DNA from: an uncultured Winogradskyella sp.
Lineage (GTDB): Bacteria > Bacteroidota > Bacteroidia > Flavobacteriales > Flavobacteriaceae
Direction: 5' to 3'
DNA length: 64,000 nucleotides
Assembly (NCBI RefSeq): GCF_947498345.1
Contig: NZ_CANMJY010000001.1
Span: 186,001-250,000, forward strand
The translations under genes were made by a program, and so were the position numbers. Below are positions 1 to 8,142 of the stretch, one piece after another; within the stretch, counting starts at the first letter, position 1; each line of letters starts with the position of its first letter. Under the pieces are notes generated by a model that saw only the letters and a program-made list of their open reading frames with translations, did no database searches and was not told the origin of the DNA.

Positions 1-565
1 TAAATAAATCGATATCTCTTCGTTCTTTGGTTAAGAAATAATAGATTTCTAATCTTCCAAAATATTTATTTCTAAGTTGCTCAAGTTCTTCTTTAAAGAT
101 AATAGATTTTGCTGTTTTATTAACGTAAAATAACTTACAAGTTGAATTCGGCTCGGAAGCCAAATGCGTTTTTATCATTGAGAGAACAGGTGTAATTCCA
201 CTACCTGCCGCAAAAAACAAGTAGTTTTTTGCAGTATTTTCTTTCACCTCAACACCAAATGTCCCACTTGGTGACATTACATCAAGGCAATCTCCAACCT
301 TCAATTCTTTATTAATATAAGTTGAAAATTTACCGCCTGGAATTTGCTTTACTGCAACTTGCCACTTAGCTTCATTTGGACTGGAACATAGTGAATACGA
401 GCGCCGAACATCTTCTCCATTAATATCAGTTTTCAAGGTTAAATGCTGTCCTTGCCTAAAGCTGAATGCCTCTTGCAATTCTATAGGAATATCAAAAGTT
501 ACAACGGATGTGTCTTCTGTTTCCTTATAAATATCTTCAACTTTTAAGTTGTGAAATTCTGCCAT
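1..565 (-). CDS. paaE: Phenylacetyl-CoA epoxidase reductase subunit PaaE (N-terminal part, cut by window edge)
   Basis: This is the N-terminal 188 residues of a ferredoxin-NADP reductase-type protein; the rest lies outside the window. It starts at the ATG at 565 (MAEFHNLKVE). An RRSYSLCSSP motif matches the FAD-binding RxYS signature and GSGITPVLSMI matches the NAD(P)-binding loop. In PaaE proteins these domains precede a C-terminal plant-type [2Fe-2S] domain that passes electrons from NADPH to the PaaABC oxygenase, which epoxidises phenylacetyl-CoA. The TetR gene just upstream, in the same direction and with an operator between them, fits a phenylacetate catabolic operon. The paralogous reductases of other ring oxygenases are the main alternative. 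Confidence 0.8.
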   Translation of the reverse strand, partial: MAEFHNLKVEDIYKETEDTSVVTFDIPIELQEAFSFRQGQHLTLKTDINGEDVRRSYSLCSSPNEAKWQVAVKQIPGGKFSTYINKELKVGDCLDVMSPSGTFGVEVKENTAKNYLFFAAGSGITPVLSMIKTHLASEPNSTCKLFYVNKTAKSIIFKEELEQLRNKYFGRLEIYYFLTKERRDIDLF

Positions 566-571
566 TTTATG

Positions 572-640
572 CCTGCGAAAACAGGTGTCTTTTAATTATA
601 CTTACAACTTCTAATAATGAGATTCCTGTCTTCACAGGAA
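572..640. repeat. Two short REP-like hairpins
   Basis: Two similar small inverted repeats lie between paaE and its operator. At 572-585 CCTG and CAGG flank a six-base loop, and at 623-640 TTCCTGT and ACAGGAA flank CTTC. A weaker relative (TCCTG/CAGGA, 705-718) overlaps the end of the TetR gene. They resemble the dispersed TTCCTG...CAGGAA hairpins seen in flavobacterial intergenic DNA. They could also shape the 5' leader of the paaE transcript. Confidence 0.5.
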
Positions 641-644
641 CTAG

Positions 645-660
645 ACTAACAATTGTTAGT
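645..660. promoter_or_regulatory. Palindromic operator, probably for the adjacent TetR regulator
   Basis: A perfect 16-bp palindrome, ACTAACAATTGTTAGT, lies between the TetR gene and paaE. It sits a few bases downstream of the -7 element of the minus-strand promoter at 669-676, so a bound dimer would cover the transcription start. TetR-family repressors typically bind palindromes of this size. The link to this particular regulator is inferred from position. Confidence 0.7.
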
Positions 661-668
661 TTGTTCAG

Positions 669-676
669 CAAAGTTA
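669..676 (-). promoter_or_regulatory. -7 promoter element of paaE
   Basis: On the minus strand this reads TAACTTTG, an exact match to the Bacteroidota -7 consensus TAnnTTTG. It lies about 100 bases upstream of the paaE start, and the 16-bp palindrome follows it. No clear -33 TTG box was identified. Confidence 0.55.
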
Positions 677-692
677 TAAAATAAAATCTAAA

Positions 693-1262
693 CTATTTGT
701 TAATTCCTGTTATCAGGATTTTACTCAATGTACTTGACAGTTCTTCGAGGTTAAGGTCTTCTTTCTTAGGTATCCAAATATATAATGACCGTAAAGTGGT
801 TAGTATAGAAAACATCATAACATCTGGTTTAACATTTACTATCTCACCAGATACTATGCCTTCTTTAAGAATATTTCTAAAATCATTTTCATAATCTATA
901 CGTAGTTTTTGATAATATTCTAGTTTTTCTTCAAGGTGCATCCAATCATTATTCAAAGATGCCATACCATATATGTTTTGGCTAGATATCCTTACATGTA
1001 GTTCAATTATGCTCTTCAATTTATCAATACAATTTTCATCTGAAGTTTGAATCAACTTCATGCCTTCTGTAAACTCTTCTGCTAAAGAAATTATGATAGT
1101 TTTGAGAATATCTTGCTTTGAATTTATATGATTATAGAGGCTTGCTGCTTTTATTCCCATAGCTTTTGCAAGGTCTCTCATGGTAACTGCACTATACCCT
1201 TTTTCTTTAAAGAGTTTGGCTGCTATTCTTATGATTTCTTGTTTGCGAGTTTCTTGTTTCAA
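693..1262 (-). CDS. TetR/AcrR-family transcriptional regulator (PaaR-like)
   Basis: The protein has 189 residues. The N-terminal 50 residues form a TetR helix-turn-helix: QEIIRIAAKLFKEKGY, then VTMRDLAKAMGIKAASLYNH. The remaining 140 residues are the helical ligand-binding and dimerisation domain, whose sequence does not reveal the ligand. It lies directly upstream of paaE in the same direction, and a perfect 16-bp palindrome separates the two. In many bacteria TetR-type PaaR proteins repress phenylacetate genes and respond to phenylacetyl-CoA. That role is inferred here from position. The gene is divergent from the rhodanese gene. Confidence 0.85.
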   Translation of the reverse strand: MKQETRKQEIIRIAAKLFKEKGYSAVTMRDLAKAMGIKAASLYNHINSKQDILKTIIISLAEEFTEGMKLIQTSDENCIDKLKSIIELHVRISSQNIYGMASLNNDWMHLEEKLEYYQKLRIDYENDFRNILKEGIVSGEIVNVKPDVMMFSILTTLRSLYIWIPKKEDLNLEELSSTLSKILITGINK

Positions 1263-1309
1263 ATAACTAAAATCTTATATTATTCGTAAATTTAAGCAAA
1301 AAAGAAGCT

Positions 1310-1615
1310 ATGGGATTTTTAGATTTTATTTTTGGTGCCAAAAAGCGTCAGGTTGAAACATACTTACAAAATGATGCTATTATATTAGATGTTAGAACGC
1401 AGCGCGAATGGGATGCGGGACATATTGAAAACTCTGTTCATATTCCTTTAGATGAACTAAGGAATAGAGTAAACGAATTAAAAATAGGTGATAAACCAGT
1501 TATTGTTTGTTGTGAGAGTGGTGTGCGTTCTGCAAAGGCTGCTAAGTTTTTAAATTTAAATAATATTAATGCCATTAATGGTGGAGGTTGGGTAAGTGTA
1601 AAAAATAAGCTATAA
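1310..1615 (+). CDS. Rhodanese-like domain protein
   Basis: This 101-residue single-domain rhodanese has the typical elements DVRTQREWDAGHIENSVHIP and the active-site loop CCESGVRSA (motif CxxGxR), in which the first or second Cys would carry the persulfide. It has no signal peptide, so it is probably cytoplasmic and acts as a sulfurtransferase or sulfur carrier. It is divergent from the TetR gene, and its last 6 bases overlap the end of the convergent DUF4230 gene. Confidence 0.88.
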   Translation: MGFLDFIFGAKKRQVETYLQNDAIILDVRTQREWDAGHIENSVHIPLDELRNRVNELKIGDKPVIVCCESGVRSAKAAKFLNLNNINAINGGGWVSVKNKL

Positions 1616-2224
1616 TTTTAAATTTTGAAGACCTTCTATGGATTCGATAGGTGTTTGATTATATTCTAATGTCCAGCCCAAAGAATTTGTTAAAATAAAA
1701 AATTTTGAAAGCTCACTTATTAACCGATTTTGTGCATTAGATTTTAAGTCTGAAGCTTCAACTTTTTTCATCAATGAGGTGTTAATGGTCTTCTTAATTT
1801 CATTGTAATCATTAGCTTCAAATTGATTCAAAAAATCGGCTTGGATGTCATAATATTCAAAGTCTGGACTGATTTTTATTTCTTCTTCAGGAATACTTAA
1901 TATTTGTAAAGTTTTAGTAGCTTCGTTTACTTTATACTCTATTTTACTTAAATCATATCCTATCGTAACATCAGCATTAACAATTACAATAGCTCTTTTT
2001 TCAGCTTCTAATAAATCTGCAAAAACTGCTTTAGAATTTTTATAGGTAAATACTTCACTAAAGTGACCCTCAGTTACGACAAGTTTACCTACGTTTTTAA
2101 TCTGTTCTTGAATTAAAGTTGTGTTTTCTTTTAATACAATTGCTTCTTCCTTTTTATCTCCACAATACTTAAAGGTAAAAAGAACGATTAAAGTAATAAT
2201 GACACCAAATAGTATTTTTCGCAT
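1610..2224 (-). CDS. DUF4230 domain membrane-anchored protein
   Basis: The 204-residue protein has a hydrophobic N-terminal segment (residues 4-19, LFGVIITLIVLFTFKY) followed by an extracytoplasmic domain. The central VIVNADVTIGYDLSKI motif and the later ADFLNQFEANDYNEI helix match my recollection of the DUF4230 family. The biochemical function is unknown. The gene ends inside the convergent rhodanese gene with a 6-base overlap, and no terminator hairpin is visible between them. Confidence 0.7.
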   Translation of the reverse strand: MRKILFGVIITLIVLFTFKYCGDKKEEAIVLKENTTLIQEQIKNVGKLVVTEGHFSEVFTYKNSKAVFADLLEAEKRAIVIVNADVTIGYDLSKIEYKVNEATKTLQILSIPEEEIKISPDFEYYDIQADFLNQFEANDYNEIKKTINTSLMKKVEASDLKSNAQNRLISELSKFFILTNSLGWTLEYNQTPIESIEGLQNLKL

Positions 2225-2437
2225 AAGCTAATTTAAAAAAATACAGCACAATATATAGTTGAGACTAACATTTAAATCCTGTTTTTATGTATTACAACGA
2301 AGTGTGAAGCATATTAGCCAAAAAAAATGCAGAGCATCTTAAATTTCTTAGTAAAACGAAGTTGTTGAATAATTTAGCTTCTACCAATACTGTTGTTCCT
2401 CAATATTATTTAACAGTATTCTATTAATCCATTTTTA

Positions 2438-3328
2438 ATGCTTAGAAACTTATCCATATTGGTTTTTATGTTTTTGATGTTGATATCTTATGGTCAAAAG
2501 TCAACATTATTACAAAACATTAATTTTAGGGCTAAAGAATTAAAGCATAGTCTTAATCAAAGTGGTGACAGTCTAATCTTAGCAAGTAACAAGATCATTT
2601 ACAGCGTAGAGATTTTTAATCAAGATTTTGAAAAAACTGTAGAAGTAGGTGCCAAGGATATTAGAATTCCATTACACGGAACTCCATTGGGTCGACTTGT
2701 TGTGCAAGCTAAAATGCCTGATAAAAGGATAATAATGACCTTGTTAAGGCATGAAACTATTAATGATGTTACTATAAAAAAGCATAAAATAAGATTAAAA
2801 GTTATGGATATATCTAATATTAATATTCAACCAAAGTTTAATATTAGACCAAAGGCTATTATAAAAAAACTTGAAGCACCTATAACGTATTTACATCAAC
2901 AAAAACTCCCAAAGGAGACATTAGTTGAAAATACCGAATATGCATTGCTCGAAGCTGATAATGTCAGTAAAGCTAATAACAGGGCTAGGCCTAGTTTGTC
3001 GAGTATGCTTAATTGGAAACCAAAACGTGCTAATAATAGCAACAAAACCTTTTGGATTTCGAATATTATAAACAGTGGAACTACATCAAGGAAAATTATG
3101 AAAATGGTAAATCATAATGAGGCTGACAAAATAATTTTGAAGTATAAAGCAGAAAAAAAGACCAAACAAGGAAAACTGAATCAACTCACTATTTGGGAGA
3201 TTTACGACACTACAAAATTTATGGAGAGGCAGGTTGAAAATCCAGATTATATTTTTTCAAGGACTTCAGATTTTTTTGATGTTACCCCTTATTTCACTTC
3301 TAAAAGAAATTTAATAGCACTTAATTAG
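2438..3328 (+). CDS. Secreted protein of unknown function
   Basis: The 296-residue protein starts with a clear Sec signal peptide (MLRNLSILVFMFLMLISYGQ, cleavage after YG). The mature part is basic and lacks a family signature I can name. Residues 30-120 look beta-rich and may form a small surface or periplasmic domain. The C-terminal part (WKPKRANNSNKTFWISNIIN...) is polar. About 210 bases of AT-rich DNA without another feature precede it, and the SGNH hydrolase gene follows after 40 bases. Confidence 0.65.
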   Translation: MLRNLSILVFMFLMLISYGQKSTLLQNINFRAKELKHSLNQSGDSLILASNKIIYSVEIFNQDFEKTVEVGAKDIRIPLHGTPLGRLVVQAKMPDKRIIMTLLRHETINDVTIKKHKIRLKVMDISNINIQPKFNIRPKAIIKKLEAPITYLHQQKLPKETLVENTEYALLEADNVSKANNRARPSLSSMLNWKPKRANNSNKTFWISNIINSGTTSRKIMKMVNHNEADKIILKYKAEKKTKQGKLNQLTIWEIYDTTKFMERQVENPDYIFSRTSDFFDVTPYFTSKRNLIALN

Positions 3329-3368
3329 TTTACTTTGTTATAATCGAAGTAAAAAATTAAATTAGTAG

Positions 3369-4019
3369 ATGCATCAAATGAGTAGTACAAAAAAGATTAT
3401 TCAAATAATAATCTACTTAATGATTTGCCAAAGTTGTACCTCTTTTAAATCACCAGAGTCAACCAAAAATGCTAAAGAAAGATCAAGCACTATATTATTT
3501 ATAGGCAATAGTTTAACATACACTAATGATCTTCCAAAACTTGTTAAAGTTATAGCAAAAGAAAAAGGCGTTCGTGTAACTACTACAATGATTGCGCTTC
3601 CAAACTATGCTTTAATAGATCATTGGAACGATGGTACTATCCAAAAAGAAATACGTTCTAAGCAGTACGATTTTGTTATTGTTCAACAAGGACCATCTTC
3701 CCAGGCATTTGGGAAAGAAATTCTTGTTAATTACGGTAAAAAATACAGCAACTTATGTGAAGAAAATAGTGCGCAATTATGCTATTTTATGGTTTGGCCA
3801 TCATTGACCTATTATAACACTTTTGATGGAGTTATCAAAAATCATAGAGAAGCCGCTCGTATAAATAATGCTATGCTTTTACCAGTTGGAGAAATCTGGA
3901 AAACTCATTTTGACGCTACTGAAAATTTTGACTATTACTCTAATGATGGTTTTCATCCTTCTTTAAAAGGAAGTCGAGTTGCTGCAGAAATAATAGTAGA
4001 CTATTTATTCAAAAAATAA
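3369..4019 (+). CDS. SGNH/GDSL-type hydrolase, probable lipoprotein
   Basis: The protein has 216 residues. A hydrophobic N-terminus ending in LMICQSC suggests a lipoprotein signal. The catalytic block I is seen as FIGNSLTY (nucleophile Ser), block III as VIVQQGPSSQ, and block V as DGFHPS (Asp and His of the triad). This architecture fits an SGNH-fold esterase or acylhydrolase in the periplasm or outer membrane; the substrate cannot be predicted. The start could be the first ATG or the one at 3378, three codons later. The TfoX-like gene follows after 16 bases. Confidence 0.75.
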   Translation: MHQMSSTKKIIQIIIYLMICQSCTSFKSPESTKNAKERSSTILFIGNSLTYTNDLPKLVKVIAKEKGVRVTTTMIALPNYALIDHWNDGTIQKEIRSKQYDFVIVQQGPSSQAFGKEILVNYGKKYSNLCEENSAQLCYFMVWPSLTYYNTFDGVIKNHREAARINNAMLLPVGEIWKTHFDATENFDYYSNDGFHPSLKGSRVAAEIIVDYLFKK

Positions 4020-4035
4020 ATTATTACCTTTAACT

Positions 4036-4380
4036 ATGGCTTTCGATGAGCATCTTGCAGATAGGATACGTCAAATTATGCAGGCTAAAAAAGTACCTTT
4101 CTATGATAAGAAAATGATGGGTGGTTTAGTTTTTATGGTTAATAATAAAATGTGCTGTGGTATTCATATCGATAAAAAATATGGGGATAGTCTGTTAATG
4201 GCAAAAATTGGTGTTGAAGCCTATCAAAAGAACATCCATAAAGAAGAATGTCTACCTATGGATTTTACAGGCCGACCAATGAAGGGTTATATTTTTATCA
4301 CTCCTCAAGGTTTTGATATGGATACTGATTTGGAGTATTGGGTTACTAAAGCTTTAGAGTATAATAAAATTTCTATCTAA
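4036..4380 (+). CDS. TfoX N-terminal domain protein
   Basis: The 114-residue protein corresponds to a stand-alone TfoX/Sxy N-terminal domain: the pattern KMMGGLVFMVNNKMCCGIH followed by DSLLMAKIG and the basic DFTGRPMKGYIFI. Full-length TfoX proteins regulate competence in gammaproteobacteria. Single-domain versions are common in Bacteroidota and of unknown function. The next open frame starts at 4381, directly after the stop codon, so the two are probably cotranscribed. Confidence 0.75.
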   Translation: MAFDEHLADRIRQIMQAKKVPFYDKKMMGGLVFMVNNKMCCGIHIDKKYGDSLLMAKIGVEAYQKNIHKEECLPMDFTGRPMKGYIFITPQGFDMDTDLEYWVTKALEYNKISI

Positions 4381-4818
4381 TGAAACATAAAGGATTTATA
4401 GACATTAATCAATCGTTAGGCAAGGTTACTGAGCTTTTTGCAGACCCAAATAATCTTAAAGAATATCAATGGATTTATAAAAAAAGTCAATGTAAGCGGT
4501 GATGAAGGGCAAACAGGAGCCATTGCAAAAATGTATTACAAACATGGTAAAAATGAGATGGAACTCACTGAGACTATTACCAAAAATGAACTACCACATA
4601 CTTTTGAAGCTCATTACCATCATATACATATGGATAATACTATGAAGTGTAACTTCACTGCACTAAGTGATCAGAAAACCAGATATGAATACGAGTATGA
4701 ATACACACGTATTAATTGGGTAATGCCGCGACTCATTGCGATATTATTCCCAAGTATGTATAAAAAACCTGCTGAAAAGTGGCTGCGACAGTTTAAAGCT
4801 TTTGTAGAAAAGCACTAA
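4381..4818 (+). pseudogene. SRPBCC (START-like) family gene with a frameshift near codon 28
   Basis: Two frames together give a normal SRPBCC protein. From the ATG at 4381, directly after the TfoX-like stop, one reads MKHKGFIDINQSLGKVTELF and on to NLKEYQ. The match then moves to the other frame, with GFIKKVNVSGDEGQTGA... to the stop at 4818. The switch lies around 4465-4475. A 2-base deletion (an Asp codon reduced before GGATTT) or a change in the run of seven A would explain it. Either the gene is broken or the assembly has an error. Family members bind hydrophobic ligands. The downstream frame lacks a plausible start of its own. Confidence 0.7.
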
Positions 4819-4849
4819 AAGCGTATGATTGTATAAATTGTTGTTATAA

Positions 4850-5383
4850 ATGGAAGTTCAAATCAGGAAACTTTGCCCAGAAGAATCAAATTCCTACAGA
4901 AAAATGAGGCTAGAATGCTTAAAAAACTATCCTTTTAATTTTACTTCAGATTTCAATACTGAAAAAGAAAAAGTAAAGCTGTTTTTTCAATCTAGTATAG
5001 AAGCATCAGACCCTAACAATTTTGTTATAGGTGCTTATAATGGTTATGACTTAATTGGTATATCAGGCTTTAATCGATATAAAAAAATTAAAATAGCCCA
5101 TAAAGGTCGAATAATACAGGTATATGTCTCTCCAAATTATCAGAGGCAAAATATCGGTTTAAGACTTATAAAATATACTATTGAAGAAGCTTTTAAAATT
5201 AGCGGTATTGAACAAATTGAAATTGCTGCTATAGCAACCAATAAAAATGCAGAACGGCTATATAAAAAAATAGGTTTCATAGAATATGGTACGCAAAAAA
5301 ACTTTATGAAAGTTGATAATACCTACTATGACCATAAAATGATGATATTATTTAAAAATCAATATATCAGCGTATTAAATTAA
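4850..5383 (+). CDS. GNAT family N-acetyltransferase
   Basis: The 177-residue protein has the GNAT core. YVSPNYQRQNIGLRLIKY carries the acetyl-CoA pyrophosphate-binding R/Q-x-x-G-x-G/A-like loop. The C-terminal IEIAAIATNKNAERLYKKIGFIEYG is the classic beta5/alpha4 segment NxxAxxLYxKxGF. The acceptor is unknown. The stop codon overlaps the start of the next gene (TAATGA), so the two are likely translationally coupled. Confidence 0.88.
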   Translation: MEVQIRKLCPEESNSYRKMRLECLKNYPFNFTSDFNTEKEKVKLFFQSSIEASDPNNFVIGAYNGYDLIGISGFNRYKKIKIAHKGRIIQVYVSPNYQRQNIGLRLIKYTIEEAFKISGIEQIEIAAIATNKNAERLYKKIGFIEYGTQKNFMKVDNTYYDHKMMILFKNQYISVLN

Positions 5384-5844
5384 TGACAAACTATAAGCCA
5401 AGAAAAATAAAATTTGAAGAGCTCTGTATGGTTAATGACTGGCAAATAAAAATCTATACTATTAGCAAAAATGATGCGTTTAATCACCAAGATTTATATA
5501 AAAGTACTAAGGCGCAATTATCACAATGGTTAGAGCTTAAAAATAGTTTTAACTCTGCTCATAATAATATTGGTTTTTTAATTATTCATGCTGGTACAGA
5601 AGGTGTATTTTCTTTAATAAATTGGTGGGTTGGCAATAATATGCTAAACACTCATATTTTTATGACCAAATATGATACGCCTAATACATTTATTAAAATT
5701 TCGGGTGATGGATTGGCACCTTGTATTTGGGAGCTAGAAATTATAAATCATGAACGTCTGGCATGGACATCTCACATTTTAAAACAAGTGCCTAAGCCTG
5801 ATTATAATGCTTATTTAAATGCAACTTTTAGTAAAGAACTATGA
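5383..5844 (+). CDS. Conserved hypothetical protein
   Basis: The 153-residue soluble protein overlaps the GNAT gene by one base. It contains WLELKNSF, a hydrophobic core GFLIIHAGTEG, then INWWVGNNMLNTHIFMT and a Trp-rich CIWELEIINHERLAWTSHIL. I do not recognise the family. The coupling to the acetyltransferase suggests a shared role. Its 3' end overlaps the convergent gldC gene by 6 bases. Confidence 0.6.
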   Translation: MTNYKPRKIKFEELCMVNDWQIKIYTISKNDAFNHQDLYKSTKAQLSQWLELKNSFNSAHNNIGFLIIHAGTEGVFSLINWWVGNNMLNTHIFMTKYDTPNTFIKISGDGLAPCIWELEIINHERLAWTSHILKQVPKPDYNAYLNATFSKEL

Positions 5845-6177
5845 TTTTTTCAGCTCTAATTTTTCAGCAAAGTAATCACAAAAATCTTTCATAGTAGCCG
5901 TCATTTTTTCATCTTGGGTGGCACGCAAAAAGGTGTCACTCATGGTGACTAAAGTTTGATGAAAAAAAAGTTTCATTTCATCGACTGGCATATCTTTGGT
6001 CCACAAATCAATCTTTAAAGTCTCTTGAGCTTTACTATCCCAAACAGATAACATAATAGCTTTAGCTTCCTCATTATTTACACCACCATCTTGTGCAGAC
6101 CAGTTTAATTTTTCTGGCACACGGTTTTCATCGAGTTCTACGTTAAGTTCTATTTTAGATGTTATGGTTTTTGCCAT
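5839..6177 (-). CDS. gldC: Gliding motility protein GldC
   Basis: The 112-residue cytoplasmic protein has the characteristic GldC sequence: IELNVELDENRVPEKLNWSA, then VWDSKAQETLKIDLWTKDMP and FHQTLVTMSDTF. GldC enhances gliding in Flavobacterium johnsoniae. It starts one base inside the gldB stop (TAATG), the usual gldB-gldC pairing. No signal peptide is present. Confidence 0.93.
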   Translation of the reverse strand: MAKTITSKIELNVELDENRVPEKLNWSAQDGGVNNEEAKAIMLSVWDSKAQETLKIDLWTKDMPVDEMKLFFHQTLVTMSDTFLRATQDEKMTATMKDFCDYFAEKLELKKS

Positions 6178-7151
6178 TATTTTTTGGGTTTAAATTTAGA
6201 TTTAGTAAAAATTTCCTGCGGTTCTTTTTGTAAAATGCTCATCACGCCTTCATCTGTAGTTTCGGCATAAGCTCTTACAATTTGCCAACCAATATATTGT
6301 CCTAATCGTCCTGGTGATTCATTGTCTAATTCTAAGTAAAATTTAGAAAATGGGGCATCTGCAATAAACCTGCTAGGTAATTTGCTGTCAGTACTATATA
6401 ACATTTCATTTTCAATAAAATGACTCCAAATAGGACTTTCATTAGCTTCTGCCCATTTTATTTGCTGTATTGTATAGCCTATCTTTTCTTCGTCAGGTAT
6501 AAACGGAATCATTATATCCTTAAAGTAAAGTAACTTTCCAAAGTAAATCATTTCATCTAATAATGTTTTACGCTGTGTTTGAAACACATACTTTTTCGCA
6601 TAGCCTTCAGTGACTTCTGGGATAATTTGATTTTTTGCCAAATTTGCTGCCAAGTAACGAGGAATACTTTGATAAAAATCATGGTCTTTACCTAAGAAGT
6701 TATCTAGGGCAATAAGTACAAGAGAATCCGTGATTATAGTTTTATTTCTATAATCTACATCATTAGTTAACGTTATTACTCTTGGTATGGTAAAAGTTTT
6801 ATCATAGTATTTTAAATGCTGAAATAAGCTAGTTAAATCTTGTTTTACATCTTTAAGATCTGCAAAAGAAGTTCCTACCTCATTTAATAACATATCCTGT
6901 AAGGTGTCATTTATGCGGTATACCCATATAGAATCTGGTACATGCTTAGAAAACAAAAACGGATAAGCTTGCTTTAGGTTGGATAAGTCTTTAGGCTTAG
7001 CAGCAGAAAATGCTTTATCAAAACGCTCAATGGTATAATCTGCTTCGATTTTAGCAATTTCGCCTTCAAGTTTAGAATCCTTGTTGCAGGATACCAAAAC
7101 TCCACCAAATATTAATATAATGTAAATTCTCAATGACATTTTACGAAACAT
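6177..7151 (-). CDS. gldB: Gliding motility lipoprotein GldB
   Basis: GldB is a lipoprotein needed for gliding. I place the start at the ATG at 7151 (MFRKMSLRIYIILIFGG), giving 324 residues. A longer frame reaching a TTG at 7190 would begin inside the promoter. The lipobox is LVSC (Cys near residue 21). The body has the GldB pattern IERFDKAFSAAKP, then the conserved stretches around YDKTFTIPRVITLTNDVDY and APFSKFYLELDNESPGRLG. It is followed by gldC with a one-base overlap and is divergent from nadE, as in many Flavobacteriaceae. Confidence 0.93.
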   Translation of the reverse strand: MFRKMSLRIYIILIFGGVLVSCNKDSKLEGEIAKIEADYTIERFDKAFSAAKPKDLSNLKQAYPFLFSKHVPDSIWVYRINDTLQDMLLNEVGTSFADLKDVKQDLTSLFQHLKYYDKTFTIPRVITLTNDVDYRNKTIITDSLVLIALDNFLGKDHDFYQSIPRYLAANLAKNQIIPEVTEGYAKKYVFQTQRKTLLDEMIYFGKLLYFKDIMIPFIPDEEKIGYTIQQIKWAEANESPIWSHFIENEMLYSTDSKLPSRFIADAPFSKFYLELDNESPGRLGQYIGWQIVRAYAETTDEGVMSILQKEPQEIFTKSKFKPKK

Positions 7152-7187
7152 TTTTAATCCTAACACGTTTCTGTTATTTTTGTTGTA

Positions 7188-7195
7188 CAAAGGTA
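7188..7195 (-). promoter_or_regulatory. -7 promoter element of gldB-gldC
   Basis: The minus strand reads TACCTTTG, an exact match to TAnnTTTG, 37 bases upstream of the gldB ATG at 7151. It supports the shorter GldB start, because translation from a start at 7190 would begin within the promoter. Confidence 0.55.
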
Positions 7196-7222
7196 CACTC
7201 TTTGTTGTAAAATTTAAGCATT

Positions 7223-8011
7223 ATGCAAACAGAAAAGGTTGTTGATTATATTGTAAATTGGCTAAAAGACTATGCTATAAAAGCCAGAGTTAATGGTTTT
7301 GTTATTGGTATTTCTGGTGGTATTGATTCTGCCGTAACCTCAACACTTTGTGCCAAAACAGGTCTGGATCTTTTGTGTATAGAAATGCCTATTCATCAAG
7401 CAGCAAGTCATGTTACGAGAGCGCAAGAACATATCTTGCAGTTAAAAAAACGATTTCCTAATGTTAGTGATTCACGTGTGGATTTAACTCCTGTTTTTGA
7501 AGAATTTAAAACTGAGGTAAGTTTAGATGGTAAACAGGCTACAGTAGATATGGCATTAGCTAATACACGTGCTCGTTTACGTATGACAACTTTATATTAT
7601 CATGCAAGCTTATTGGGATATTTAGTCGCTGGTACTGGAAACAAAGTTGAAGATTTTGGTGTTGGGTTTTATACAAAATACGGTGATGGTGGGGTAGATT
7701 TGAGTCCAATAGCTGATTTATTAAAATCTGAAGTATATGCTATTGGCGAGTATCTGGGAGTGCCAGAATCTATTATGAAAGCCGCGCCAAGCGATGGACT
7801 TTTTGGTGATGCTCGTAGTGATGAAGACCAAATAGGAGCATCTTATCCAGAATTAGAATGGGCTATGCAGATGAAAGGTGAAGGAAAAACTGTCGATGAT
7901 TTTACAGGCAGAAAACGTGAAGTTTTTAAGATTTTTATGAGTTACAATTCTAGAAATCAACATAAAATGATTCCAATACCTATTTGTGAAATTCCTAAGG
8001 AATTAAGATAA
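7223..8011 (+). CDS. nadE: NH3-dependent NAD+ synthetase NadE
   Basis: The 262-residue enzyme makes NAD from nicotinate adenine dinucleotide, ATP and ammonia. The ATP-pyrophosphatase loop is ISGGIDSAV (motif SGGxDS), followed by GTGNKVEDFGVGFYTKYGDGGVD, which contacts NaAD and the ammonia site, and LGVPESIMKAAPSDGLF. There is no N-terminal glutaminase domain, so free ammonia is the nitrogen donor. It is divergent from gldB, with 71 bases between the start codons. Confidence 0.95.
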   Translation: MQTEKVVDYIVNWLKDYAIKARVNGFVIGISGGIDSAVTSTLCAKTGLDLLCIEMPIHQAASHVTRAQEHILQLKKRFPNVSDSRVDLTPVFEEFKTEVSLDGKQATVDMALANTRARLRMTTLYYHASLLGYLVAGTGNKVEDFGVGFYTKYGDGGVDLSPIADLLKSEVYAIGEYLGVPESIMKAAPSDGLFGDARSDEDQIGASYPELEWAMQMKGEGKTVDDFTGRKREVFKIFMSYNSRNQHKMIPIPICEIPKELR

Positions 8012-8142
8012 AAATTGCAGTTTATCGAATAAATTGTTTAGACTGTTTAATTTTTAGTTACATTTACCAAACAAATCTCCGCGATACTTTTAACTTAGTT
8101 TTTGCTATTGTGCTAATTAACCCCTAACCAAATTCAATTGTC

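Noticed and set aside
4438-4500. Independent start of the SRPBCC frame at 4438
   Set aside because: It would begin with a TTG inside the conserved N-terminal region; the true start is the ATG at 4381 in the other frame, so a frameshift explains it better.
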